Shown piece by piece: positions 29,954 through 41,200 of a stretch of 64,000 bases of DNA. Position 1 is the first letter of the stretch, and each line of letters starts with the position of its first letter. Source of the stretch: Sergeia podlipaevii (lineage: Eukaryota > Euglenozoa > Kinetoplastea > Trypanosomatida > Trypanosomatidae); assembly GCA_030849805.1 (NCBI GenBank), contig JASANZ010002260.1, forward strand, positions 1 through 64,000, read 5' to 3'. The notes beneath the pieces are model-generated. The model was not told the DNA's origin, did no database searches, and saw only the letters and a list, made by a program, of their open reading frames with translations. The position numbers and the translations under genes were made by a program.

Positions 29954-32900
29954 CTACATGGATGGCATGGCTGACAGCTGCATAAACTCCCTCAATCGAA
30001 CTGCGTCAGGCTGCGCCAGCTGACGGATAGCCTCCCGCAGAGGTATAGGGAACTCCCGCGCTGTCTCTGTCATGAGCATCGTTCCCACTGGCCTCAGCAA
30101 TACCCACAGCAGGTCCGCACAGGGGGAGACGCTAAGAGCGCACGTCAGCAGCTTCACACAGGTGATAAGACGGTCCTGATGGGCGGTATGAGTGGGATTT
30201 CCGGCTCTGATGAGCTCGTTCATGACATGGCACATGGCCGGGCCGCATTTCACGACTAACGTCTCATCCTCTTCACTTGCCAGCAGACACCAAAACACCA
30301 GACACGAAGATGTTCTCGCACCCGATGCGATCGTTCGACCCCACATGAAGCGCACAAGGAGAAGTGGATCTGCAGTCTCATCGAGAGCCTCACGCAACAC
30401 ACGCAGAGCCACCTGTGGCACGGCTGGCCCTGCTAGAAACGAGGATGAGTGGCCCTTCTGCTTCTGTTTCTGCTGCTGATTCCTGCTGTTGTCCAGTGAC
30501 GCCGTGTTCAACGGCAGCGTCGCGCTCGCTGACACACTAGGGCTCTCCTTACTGCCACTCCCGCTGGTCATCACCGCTGCTGAAACCGCCATGTCCGCGG
30601 CCGCCACTGAACGCAGCCGCTCCGCCAGAACTAGCCCACTTGCGGATGAGGTCGCCACGATGAGCAAGGAAGCCGCATCCTCTGCAAGACAGCAACGCTG
30701 TATGGCATCAATATACTCCGGCGGAGCGAGCATGAAGTAGTCTACAGGAAGCAGCGCGAGAAGGTTTTGAACGCGGTCGAGATCGCAGTCACAGTCTAAG
30801 GCGAGCTGCAGGAGCGTAGCAATCATAGGAACCGATGGAAGAGGAAGATCCACACTAGCGCTGCTGCTGCTGGTGGTGCTCATGTCGGCACTTCCGTCCA
30901 GACGACTGCTACTGCTTGCAGAAGATGCATCAGAAATACGCTCCTCGCCTGGAACAAGAGAAAAGCTGACCGCTGGCGGCCCACCAACACCAACACCTCT
31001 AGCATCACCCGAGTCGCCAGTAGCCACGACCTTGCGCATCTCCAGCAGCAGCGAGCTCGGTACGTACATATCAATGAGTTCATGCGCCATCCGCTGTGAT
31101 TTGGCAATGGTCGCTCGCACAATAATTTCCAAAAGGCACAGCTCTTCGTCGCCTTTGGAGGATCCATCAGCGCATAGCAGAGAGCGTGAGACATAGCTAG
31201 GATCAACAAGAGTAGCATAGGCAATCTTCACAATAATACTCTGATTCACAGCACCAATATTTTTGACCACCTCTCGCACGGGACGCACACTACAATCATA
31301 CGTGGCCATGACAAGACAAGCCAGGCATCCAGCAGAGTGGCGAAGAGAAGGACCAAGCTGCTCGTCCTGCTTATCGGCGCAAAGCAACGCCACGTAGCGT
31401 AACAACTTTCCAGCCTCTTGCATCTCCTGCGGTTCTCCTCTGAGTGCCGCAGTTGCGGGTGACGTGGTGGAATCAGAAACCCGACCGCAAGTCTCACCAC
31501 CATTTTCTAGTGTCGGAATCGTCGTAGCGCTGCCTGGGCTAGTGAGTTTAGCCCCAAAGGTCGTTTCTTTGTGGCCTCTCACGCTATCCTTCTCTCTGCC
31601 TTTGCTAGTGCCGTTGTTGTCGGTGGTGATGGTGATGGCGGGGGTGGTGGTGGGAGTGCGGAAGGTGTTGCCGTGAAGGCCCACTTCGCCCTTCTGCTCC
31701 GCGTACGCCACACACTCCTCGGGGGGCATAAAGCCGCTGCACCCCGCAATCAATGTTATTTGCTGGTTGCACAGCATGGTCAGAACCACCTGCCCGACAT
31801 CCGATGCAAGGCACAGGAGAGCTGCCTCGCGCGTGCGCGGCCATCGCACCTGAGTAGAGAAGTCTCCTGCGCTGTCTGCGTCACTGAGGGAACCTGCACG
31901 GATAGCAACACGAGCCAAGATGCGCACAAGACGTCCCTCATCCTCATGCACGCAGTCCCCCTCCCCTTCCGTATCCATGCGGTCCAGCATGGCCAGCAAC
32001 AGCGTAGCGCCGCGCACCACCCGATGCATACTCGTGTCATCTGCGATTGCGGAGTACATGAAAGCTTTCACCAGCGCACACGCCTGAGCCACACTGAAGA
32101 CAGAAAGCTGCACAATAGAACGAATCGTGGCGATCAGCTGCACCTTCCAGTCAACGAGAAGACTCTCGCCTGAAAAAGAAGAAGCGGCGTTGCCGCCCCT
32201 CCTGCCGCTGCAGCGCACAATCGCAAGCAGAAGATTCGTGGAAGCATCCAGAAGCTTGGGTAGTGCCTCACCTTGCGGAGCGGCCATCACCGCCACATCA
32301 AGGACGGCGTGGCGCACAGATACCTCTTCGCTCGCATACAAGCCGTCCTCGTCCTCTGGCACGTAGGTCTCGACAAGATGCACCAGTAGTTGCATCAGAG
32401 CTTCTTTGGCGGCCACATCGCCGCACCACACAGCACCCCCGCAGCCACGGCGCTTGGCGTCCTGCTGCTCTTGTTGTTGCTGTGGTGAAAGGAATCTCTT
32501 GTGGTTGCCAGACTTCTTCTTGCCTGGTGACGCGGCGCCACCCCCCTTGCGCCTATCTTCGGTGTCATACTCGTCAGCGAGCATGGCGTCTGGTCCGCAC
32601 AGTTCTATCCCTTGTCCCTCATCCCCGTTGCCTCCTCGGCAGCCGTCTTCGTCCTCGCCGTAGGCCCCGGAAGCAGCCCCGGCAAGCAACAGCGCACCAG
32701 CGTATTCCCGCGCTGTCGCCATGTCTGGAGCCTTGGTGAGCATCACTTCCTTTATGTCCCTCAACAGCGCTCGGATCGCAAAAGATTCGCTGTCGCTCGG
32801 GAGAATACCCGCCGCCAGCTCCCCCCACGCTGCCCGTGCAGCATCCCCAGTGGCAAGATCGATCATCACGGTCGCATCTACCACAGTAAGACTCTTGCCG

Positions 32901-35900
32901 TAGTCACTGCCACTGCAACTCGTGCCATGAATGCTTTCACTACTACTTGCGCAAACGTTCATGCAGTCTTGCCATAAGCGTGCGATGCTCGCCAGTACTT
33001 CCTCACTGCTCACATACCTATGCACAGGAAGCAGCACCTCACGAGTGGGCGGGATAGCAAGCGGGCCCGGCAGTGCGCAGCTGCGCGCTATAATGCCATT
33101 GCGAAAGACCACCTCTGCCTTCAGTATATCTAGTGCTCTTAGCCTGATAACAGTCGCCACATCACACTTTTCCTGCTGGTATCGATAAATGCGAGACGGG
33201 GCCAGTGCAGCACGGATAAACCCAATCATCGCGTTCGCATCTTTCCCGCTTTCCACCACAGCGTCGTACCGCGCTGATATGCAGTGACTGAGAATGCCTC
33301 GCGCCACTGCGGAGAGAGCGCCAAATGCGGTGCCACTGCTGCTGGGCTTGGACGAATGCTGCTGCAGCCGTTGCGCGTTGTCACTCCCCCGGCCATCGGC
33401 GGCGTCGTCATCATAGTGTTCAAAGTTGGCGTTAGCGCAGATACCCATGGCCAGCGCGAATACAGTAGGGTGTACCGTCGTGGATGACACCGTCACCGGG
33501 GCTAGCGCCATCGCGATTAACGCCCCCGTCAACGGTGAGTCTGCTTGCACCGGCAGCACGGACGCAAGACGCAGACAGCCCACCATGAGCGTGATCATCC
33601 CCTCGGCACCACAGGATGCATGTCGCTTCATGACCTCCGCCATAAAGGACATCGCCATGGGGAGTGTTGCGGTGCTAAAGGAGTTTGGATACTGGTAACA
33701 ACACACGTGTAGCTCACTCATAACCAGCAGAAGACCGCGGTTATCCCTGTTGGGTTCCTGCGACGTGCGAATTAGTTGGCTGGTGTAGCTGTCCACTTGC
33801 TGACTCAGACAGAGTAGCCACGCCACTACCTTGGAGGCTATCACCTGCACGTCTAAAGGCACCAGCGCCGCAAAACTGCCAACAGTGCCAGCGCTACCGC
33901 TTGAGGCAAAAGGCGAGACCCACTCCATGCTGATGGTGCGCCACTGTGTCGCGTGCTCGGCAAAGAACGTACGCCATACGTTATGCAAGCGCTCTGCTTC
34001 CGCCGTGGTGTTGATACCGTTGGTAACAGCACCACCTCCATGCGCTTCTGCTTTGCCCTCAGCATTGACAAAAACGCTCAAGATAGAAGCCATGGTGCAC
34101 AGCACGTTCCACATGCCTGTCACGGTGATGCTACCCGCGGATACCACATCCGCGCCTTGGTAGCTACTACAGTGCTGTGCAATCTTCGTGTGCAGGCCTG
34201 TCACACGCCGCAGCACATCCACACAGAAGGGTATGCCACCCTGAGCTAGAGAGAAGTGCCTTATTCCCCACGCCACAAGAGCAATCGCGGCCTCGCCACA
34301 CTCACTGAGAGGTTTCTGGGCACTAGTAGGCACCTGGCGGCGCAAATCTTGAAGAAAGGGTACCGCAGAGCTGTGAAAGACCACATCCGCTGACATCTGC
34401 ACCGGCACTCGCTGCTGGCAGCATGTGTCAATGTCATTAAGTGCCTGCGTTACAAGCCAGCGAACACTTGCCTCATCGCGGCACTCCGGCCAGGGCTGGG
34501 CAGCGATCAGCTGATACACATCTCGCTTCAGCTTCGCCATGTGCAGCACTCTGCTGCTGCCATCGCCTACTATTTTCTGGGAAAGCGAAGTGGGGTGAGC
34601 AAAGGCGGCGCCACCGTTCACAAGCTGGCCTTCCAGCAAGCCAATGCACAGCATCTTCTCTCGGCTCTTCGCATTGCCTCTAGCAAGCAAGTGTGCGCAG
34701 ACCGCACTAGCGGCGCGAAGGTAAAAAGAAGAGTCTGAGGGGCAGCCCACGAGTCTGCTCAACAGCGCAGTCACAGAAGACTCCACCTTGTCAACGAGAA
34801 ACACAGAGACATCGTCCTTGTAGTACTCGAAGAGTGCAGTGGCAAACTGGAAAAAGTGCTCAGTCAGTCGGAAATGCACTTCGTCCAGGAGCGCCGGGTA
34901 CTCACGTGAGGAGAAGGCCACCACGTTGGCGACGAGGCAGCGCTGAAAATCAGCGTTTTTGTGCATTCTTGGCGCCGCAGAGAGCATTGCTTTCGCAGTC
35001 ACCACAAACTCTAGCGGCAGCCCCACCGTCTTGCGGGTTTCAGGTGCACGTATAGAAGGAGATGGTGGAGAGGGCTCTCCTCCAGTCTCCATTGACAAAG
35101 GCGAAGCATCACCGCTGGAGGCGGCGGCCGCTGTGGCGGAGTGAGGCGTCAAGACCCCCACTGAGGCTGCCACCGCACGACTGCAGTTGGTGAAGCGCAG
35201 CAGCAGGCGCCGCTGAGAGAAGGGACTCGTAACAGCTAAAGAACCGATGATTTCCCCCACAACCCCCACAAGCGCTGGCTGCGCACGCGCCGCCGCAATC
35301 AGTTCCTGTGCAAGAACGCTCGATATCTTGTCAGTGGATGCCAGCATCGCCACCACATCGCGAATAGCAAGGAGTGCAGTGTGCACCACCACCTTCGCCT
35401 CGTTAGGGCAAGTAGCAAGCTCTCGCAGACACGATACTAGCGCCACGCGAAAACCGTTGGAAGGTAGCTGCTTGGCCCACATGGCTAAAGCGTCTGTAAT
35501 GAGGTAAACCATGTACTGGCGCGGGTCGCGTGAGGTGGGAATAAGAAGTACAAAGAGCGCACGGAGTGCCTCGCGCATGTCCTGCAGACGCACACACATG
35601 GTAAAGAGACGTGTAATGGCAAGCACAAGCACACGCTGAAGCACACGTGGGAGATGCGGCCGCAGCAGACGGTTGACCAAGCGGCCAGCGGTCACCGGAT
35701 CGGGGGAGCCAAAATAGTCCCAACACACGCGAGCCAGTGGTCGTACAGTACGCAGGCCAGTGAAAACCTGATCCACTGTCGACAAAGCAAAGCCTGTCTG
35801 ATATAAGCAAAGCAAGTGCCCCAGTACAAGGCCAGTGTTGCGCACGAAGCGCGAGCTAGCGGGGAATGAGGCATCCTCGCAGGCCGCAAGCAGAAGGTCC

Positions 35901-36973
35901 AGCACCTTTGGCGCCATCACGCCGTCTAGTCCGACCCCCATCTCTAGCGTCGTGCACAGCGCGGCCACCGCGGCCTCACGAACGGCTTGCTCGCCGACCT
36001 CAATGCCTTTGTGAAAGTACTCAAGGAAATCATCATCCAAAAAGACCACGTTACATGCTGTGCCGCCGCCATCGACACCAGCTCCGCAACTGCCACCACC
36101 AAGAGCAGTGGCAGGTGGAATACGGGAAGAATGGTTCGCTGTGGAAGCATGGCCGTGGGCGAGACTACCGCTCGCGTTGCTTGTGCAGTGCCTTCCCGAT
36201 GCCTGCGCACCACTGGGCGTCGTCCCAAACGAAAGCATGGAACCCCCGAGAGTCTCTGTTCCTTCTGTCCCAGTCAGCGGTGAGCCTACTGAACTGGAAC
36301 TTGGCACGTGGGGCACAGCAGGAGGAGGAATCACAACTCGAGTGGCTCTAAGGTTTGCAATAACATGTGGCACGGCGCCAAATGCGCTCACGCGAACAGC
36401 CACTGACACCGTCTTGGTTGGATGTGGCAGCTGCTTTCGCACTGCCTGAAGCTCCACAGGACAGAAGATCAACATGACCCTGAGCAAGCGAAGTGCAGCA
36501 CACAGTGCTGCGGTACTGGTGGGGGCAGAGGTCCCGGCACGATCCTTGGACAGCCTGACTACCGTGTCCCACAAGCTTTGCGTGAGGTGAGCCATGCTGA
36601 CATGCTTGTGTACGATTTGCAAATAGGTGAAAAGAAAGTCTTCCCAGGTGGCTATCGTAAGCCATGGGAGCATACCAAGCAACGCGTGCTCAATGGCGAG
36701 AGAAACAACGCTGGTCGCTATGCCACCAGTAGTAATAAGAGACTTCACATCACTATCTGAGAGGACCGACACCACAGCGGTGAGGCGGTGAAGCAGATGT
36801 AAATACTCGCCTTGCTGCTGTGAAGAGGAAGAAGAAGAAGAAAGGGAGGAGGAGGACCCGACGCCGCCGCCGCTTCCTCCGCTAGTGCTGGAACTACTTG
36901 AGGTACGCCACCGTATAGACGACGCTGCGAGGCCTCCCACAAGCTCTTGAACCTCCCCAATGGCACTGGACAT
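29954..36973 (-). CDS. Giant HEAT/ARM-like repeat protein, 2339 residues
   Basis: One uninterrupted frame of 2339 codons. After a Ser/Gly-rich N-terminal stretch (residues about 24-56), nearly the whole chain has the amphipathic Leu/Val/Ala helix pattern of HEAT/ARM solenoids, for example ALLGMLPWLTIATWEDFLF near the start and CVKLLTCALSVSP near the end. Low-complexity inserts occur around 240-320 (Ser/Gly), 620-650 and 1480-1520; the last contains a KKSGNHKR word and poly-Gln. No catalytic motif was seen. Possible families include HEATR5/Laa1 (clathrin adaptor partner) and other very large solenoids, but I cannot choose among them. The ATG at 36973 is the first in-frame start. Its role is unknown; a large scaffold is likely. 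Confidence 0.7.
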   Translation of the reverse strand: MSSAIGEVQELVGGLAASSIRWRTSSSSSTSGGSGGGVGSSSSLSSSSSSSQQQGEYLHLLHRLTAVVSVLSDSDVKSLITTGGIATSVVSLAIEHALLGMLPWLTIATWEDFLFTYLQIVHKHVSMAHLTQSLWDTVVRLSKDRAGTSAPTSTAALCAALRLLRVMLIFCPVELQAVRKQLPHPTKTVSVAVRVSAFGAVPHVIANLRATRVVIPPPAVPHVPSSSSVGSPLTGTEGTETLGGSMLSFGTTPSGAQASGRHCTSNASGSLAHGHASTANHSSRIPPATALGGGSCGAGVDGGGTACNVVFLDDDFLEYFHKGIEVGEQAVREAAVAALCTTLEMGVGLDGVMAPKVLDLLLAACEDASFPASSRFVRNTGLVLGHLLCLYQTGFALSTVDQVFTGLRTVRPLARVCWDYFGSPDPVTAGRLVNRLLRPHLPRVLQRVLVLAITRLFTMCVRLQDMREALRALFVLLIPTSRDPRQYMVYLITDALAMWAKQLPSNGFRVALVSCLRELATCPNEAKVVVHTALLAIRDVVAMLASTDKISSVLAQELIAAARAQPALVGVVGEIIGSLAVTSPFSQRRLLLRFTNCSRAVAASVGVLTPHSATAAAASSGDASPLSMETGGEPSPPSPSIRAPETRKTVGLPLEFVVTAKAMLSAAPRMHKNADFQRCLVANVVAFSSREYPALLDEVHFRLTEHFFQFATALFEYYKDDVSVFLVDKVESSVTALLSRLVGCPSDSSFYLRAASAVCAHLLARGNAKSREKMLCIGLLEGQLVNGGAAFAHPTSLSQKIVGDGSSRVLHMAKLKRDVYQLIAAQPWPECRDEASVRWLVTQALNDIDTCCQQRVPVQMSADVVFHSSAVPFLQDLRRQVPTSAQKPLSECGEAAIALVAWGIRHFSLAQGGIPFCVDVLRRVTGLHTKIAQHCSSYQGADVVSAGSITVTGMWNVLCTMASILSVFVNAEGKAEAHGGGAVTNGINTTAEAERLHNVWRTFFAEHATQWRTISMEWVSPFASSGSAGTVGSFAALVPLDVQVIASKVVAWLLCLSQQVDSYTSQLIRTSQEPNRDNRGLLLVMSELHVCCYQYPNSFSTATLPMAMSFMAEVMKRHASCGAEGMITLMVGCLRLASVLPVQADSPLTGALIAMALAPVTVSSTTVHPTVFALAMGICANANFEHYDDDAADGRGSDNAQRLQQHSSKPSSSGTAFGALSAVARGILSHCISARYDAVVESGKDANAMIGFIRAALAPSRIYRYQQEKCDVATVIRLRALDILKAEVVFRNGIIARSCALPGPLAIPPTREVLLPVHRYVSSEEVLASIARLWQDCMNVCASSSESIHGTSCSGSDYGKSLTVVDATVMIDLATGDAARAAWGELAAGILPSDSESFAIRALLRDIKEVMLTKAPDMATAREYAGALLLAGAASGAYGEDEDGCRGGNGDEGQGIELCGPDAMLADEYDTEDRRKGGGAASPGKKKSGNHKRFLSPQQQQEQQDAKRRGCGGAVWCGDVAAKEALMQLLVHLVETYVPEDEDGLYASEEVSVRHAVLDVAVMAAPQGEALPKLLDASTNLLLAIVRCSGRRGGNAASSFSGESLLVDWKVQLIATIRSIVQLSVFSVAQACALVKAFMYSAIADDTSMHRVVRGATLLLAMLDRMDTEGEGDCVHEDEGRLVRILARVAIRAGSLSDADSAGDFSTQVRWPRTREAALLCLASDVGQVVLTMLCNQQITLIAGCSGFMPPEECVAYAEQKGEVGLHGNTFRTPTTTPAITITTDNNGTSKGREKDSVRGHKETTFGAKLTSPGSATTIPTLENGGETCGRVSDSTTSPATAALRGEPQEMQEAGKLLRYVALLCADKQDEQLGPSLRHSAGCLACLVMATYDCSVRPVREVVKNIGAVNQSIIVKIAYATLVDPSYVSRSLLCADGSSKGDEELCLLEIIVRATIAKSQRMAHELIDMYVPSSLLLEMRKVVATGDSGDARGVGVGGPPAVSFSLVPGEERISDASSASSSSRLDGSADMSTTSSSSASVDLPLPSVPMIATLLQLALDCDCDLDRVQNLLALLPVDYFMLAPPEYIDAIQRCCLAEDAASLLIVATSSASGLVLAERLRSVAAADMAVSAAVMTSGSGSKESPSVSASATLPLNTASLDNSRNQQQKQKQKGHSSSFLAGPAVPQVALRVLREALDETADPLLLVRFMWGRTIASGARTSSCLVFWCLLASEEDETLVVKCGPAMCHVMNELIRAGNPTHTAHQDRLITCVKLLTCALSVSPCADLLWVLLRPVGTMLMTETAREFPIPLREAIRQLAQPDAVRLREFMQLSAMPSM

Positions 36974-38241
36974 GATAAGAAAATATAAATATACTAGTAT
37001 AAAAGGGAAAAAAAAGAGAGAGAGAAAGAGTAAATGTATAAAGATAATGCTAGTAAGAGTACTAAAGCCCCCTACTTTGAATCTTTTTTTCTCTGCCCTT
37101 TGTTGCTTTAAATATATGTATACTCGCTGTTCAGAGATAAACCTAAATGATAAAACAATAGAAAAGCACTACTGATAATGCGTGAGTAGACCAACGTAAA
37201 GGCACCAAACTCCTTGTCCGTAAATGTGATGACACGTTTTGTCTCTCTAACTATCTCTCTGTATGCAAACAACAACAACAACAAAGAAAAAAAATATGAT
37301 TCCGATTTATTGTATCCTCGTTTCTCTATTTTTCTGCTCTGATGTGCCGCAGACACGTTGGGATGAGCGCAATATATAGGTCTGTGTGAATGCTTAGTTA
37401 TCTAGTATTTTTTGTTTGTTTGCTTTTCTTTGAAACAGAAAAGATCTCTTTAAGCGCGTGGAAAGCGCTAAAGCACTGTAGGGAGGAAAAAAAATAATTA
37501 AAAGAGGGAAGAGAGTGGGAAAAAGAAATAGGCGAGAGAGGAAAGTGTGCCATATATATATGTAAAAAGAAAAATAATAATGAAAAGAGAGAAAATGAGG
37601 GGGCACATACGGTCATGAGCCACACACTGCATGAGGTTGTCGTCCCCTTGTGTACAACATAGCAGCAAAAAAGAAAAAAAAATGAGAGATGGGATACGTG
37701 CTCGCGCACACTTCACTATAAACATTTTTTGTCTAGATAGCAAAAAACGGGAAAAAAAAGACATACAGAAAAACATCTATATTTGTATATATATATACAA
37801 ACAACAATTCGTAACAATAAAGTAGCACTAAAAGACAAGAAAGTAGAGGAGATACCGTTGTGTGTTTTGCGTTTACGTACGTGCATATAAATATTTTTAC
37901 AAAAAAAAGGGAAAAAATGTACATTTTCTGTTATTGGCGAATAATAAATATATATGCACTTGCAAAAAAAAAAAAAGCACTTGAACGGAACTCCCTTTCC
38001 CGCCTTTTTTGATACTATTACTGTTGTTTCTCTTTTTCATCTATTTTACATATACATCAGCCAACACTAAACACATACACCCAGACACGCACACATGAAT
38101 TATGCACGTATGAGTGGTCCACTCACCCACGCACACAAGCACTTCTTATCAGTAGCAATAAAGTAAAAAAAACAAAACAAGGCAAACAAAAAAAAAAAGA
38201 AGAGGCTCCTCCAACATACTTGCCCAGTCAAAATTCGAAGT
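36974..38241. other. Intergenic region, 1.3 kb
   Basis: No gene seen on either strand. A- and T-rich tracts alternate, with (AAC)n at 37269-37281 and (TA)n near 37550 and 37785. Long for a gap inside a trypanosomatid block; nothing else recognised. Confidence 0.6.
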
Positions 38242-41200
38242 TTACGAGTTAGCGGTGTCCATACTCCCCGAGACCACGTTTCCGTTAGCCAAACGATCCA
38301 TCGTGAGGGCCCAGCTTTGTGCCCACTGCGCCTCCCGCTGCCCCCACGCGTCAAAAGAATGATCCACCTCCTCCACTACTTCTTGCGCAACCGCCTGCAG
38401 CACATTGACGGACTGCCGAGTAAGAGCAATAGTGTCCTGATACACGCGCGTTGATGGAACCACAAAGGAAGGTGACAGCACCGGTGCATCCTCAACGGTC
38501 TCGAGCACGGAGCGCCACTTCCCTCCCGCCGCCACACCGCTACGCACGCCACCGCGCTGGCTAGATGGCTGAGCTAGAGGTTCACTAGCCGCAGTCTCTA
38601 ATCCTGCTGGGTAATACGCCCCAGCAGAAATTGGCGGAGGAATCGCAAACGCGGGGTGGGCCTCGCTGAAGGCATCCAGTGGCTTAAACGTGTATAGCGG
38701 AATGCCAGCGTAGTCCATCTCGTTGTATACGGGTGGTAAGAGGCCGGAGTCACCGACGAGTGCGCGATCACGTGCGGACGTCTTGCCTTCGTGCTTCAGC
38801 AATGGTATCGTCTCCTGCAGCCGACGCTCTCGCTTCGCTGCCGCCCCACCTCCAGCAGCCGCGTCGAGGTCACGTAGTTTATCGCTCTGACTCCGCATCT
38901 TCATGAGATGCTTGAGGCCACGGTGGTGGCCTGTATCGAGTTCCACCTCGCACGGAATCAGATGCTCAGGAGTAACGATGCCCTTGAGGAAGAGAAACAT
39001 CGTGTTGGCTGCGTTCACGCATCGCGCCACGTGCATGCCAGCTTCGTCCTGCACCTCCCGCAATACCAAGCCCCAGAAGCGAATCAGCGCCTCATCTGTC
39101 ATCTGCTGCCGCGCTGACTCTCGCTTGCTCAGCTCCAGCAGTCTCTCCCGGCTGTACTTGTTCCCTAGCGATACCTTCACTGATTTCTTGTTGCGTGTCT
39201 TGAGCGTGGACGACTGAGAGTAGAAGGCGCCAAAAACGTTCATGACATCCTCCACGCGGCTCTGCATGTACTGTGCAGACACCGCGTACACATGTGCCGC
39301 AAGGTGTTGCGGAGCCTTCAGCAGCGCAACTTGAACACGGTGGACATAACGATGATACGTGCGTGTGGCCTCGGCGATGTGCTCTGCCGTACGCTGCTCT
39401 TGCGCTTGCCCAAGGGAGTCAATGAACACGCGAAGGTCATCTAGGGAGCCACCCTCCAGTCCAGGTAGCCGCCTTGTAATGGCAGTGGGGTCAGGATAGG
39501 CTGAAAAGTGGGCCTGAACGGCAGTGATCGCATCGGTTTTGAATGTGTGCATCCATTCGCGCACCTGGGACTCAATGGTTGGGACAGAAGGGAGCGGCTC
39601 GTACTGCACGGTCTGAGTGACAGGCTGCTGAGCTTTGCTTCCTTGCAGCTTTTGCTTCTTGCCTCCAATACCGCGTCCTGGCAAATTCGAGGCTTGAGCT
39701 TGGGCAACGGGTGATGCAGCATCGGGCCCTAACGGAAGGGGCTTGGGTTCAATGTAGTACTCTGGAGCAATCTTGGCCAGCTCCACAGCGTACGTGAGGG
39801 CAGACAGAGACGCTCCACGGGTGTACAACTCCTCGCGCAGCTTATCGAGCACTCTCAGCAGCTCGGCAGCGTCACTGGTATGCATAAACCGCTGCAGCTG
39901 CACCTTGCTCGCACGTAGGCGTTCGTGCAGCTGCCCTTCCGCGTTCAGGACGGCGTCCTTGCTAAGCCCATCCAGTCCTGCAGTGAACACTTCCGAGTCT
40001 GTTGCGGCCTTGGCTGTACCATCTGTGGCCGCTGCAGCAGCGGCGACGGCGGGATCTAGCGCATAATCCCGCTGCACGACCGCGCGCAAGAATGCAGCAA
40101 GATCTACAGAAGGAAGAGACCGCGCGAGCCGGTCCTCCAGCTTCGCCACTGCCGCATCCAGTCGGCTCTCATCTGCGTTAGAGAGCAAGATACGGGACTG
40201 CACATGCGTCCGCAGTCGTGCGCTGAGCTCCTGCAGGCGTGAAAGCAGCTGCAGCTCGGAGGTGTTCCGATTGACCTCCGCAGTGTGCTTGCTCTTCGTC
40301 TCACCCACCATCTTAGTGCGTGCGGCGTACTCCTCCGCAATATAGCGCTCAACGGACTGAGTAGTGACCTGTAGTTGCGCAAGGATGTCCCGCACGCGTT
40401 GCGAGAGTGGGTCCTGCGCAATCGCCTGCTCGAGTGTCACGCCCTCAGCAAACTCCTCAGCGGCTACGTCAATGGCGCGCTCGGCAAGGTAGTGCTTGCA
40501 TTCGGTCTCCATCAGGTCGCGATGCTTGTGCACGCTATCTGACACCTGATGACTGCGCTGCTCAAAGAACTCGACGTATTGGGCACAGAGCACAGAGAAG
40601 CGGCGGTCGTACACCTGAAGCTGTGATAAGGACGGCGTCTTGCCAATCTTCTCCCTCAAGTCGTCGAGCTCTGCCAGCAGCTTGCGGTCTGTCTTGGCGT
40701 AGGCTGGGTTGCCATGTAGATTCTCCCACATCGCCTCCACCTTGCTCATGCGCTCGCGCAGTCTCGTGCAGTACTTCTCTGAAGAGTTAGATTGATTCTC
40801 AAGCTCGCGCACCCTCGCCTCATAAATGTCCGCCTGGAATGCCGCCGGTCTGCGTCGGTGATACCGCAGAATTTCATTCGTCTCCTTATCAATTGTGTTC
40901 TTGTTTGCAGTGCAGTACGTGGTGAGGCGGTTGTGCGTGCTTGTCGAGAGGTTCACCACCCAGTTAAGCAACTCCTGACGCACCAGCTGGCACCACGCCT
41001 CGGCATCCGCGGCGCCAATGAAGTTCTCCTTGTCAAGAATGGTATCAGCGAAGCAAGGCTCGTAGCTCTCAATGAACTCAGGCGCAAGTGTGGGCATGCT
41101 TACCGCTTCAGATCTGTTCCCTGTGTTGTTTTGCTGAGCATTCTTCCCCCGTCGCTTTGTCAGGCTACTAGACGGTGTTTGCTGCTTTGTTATGGACATC

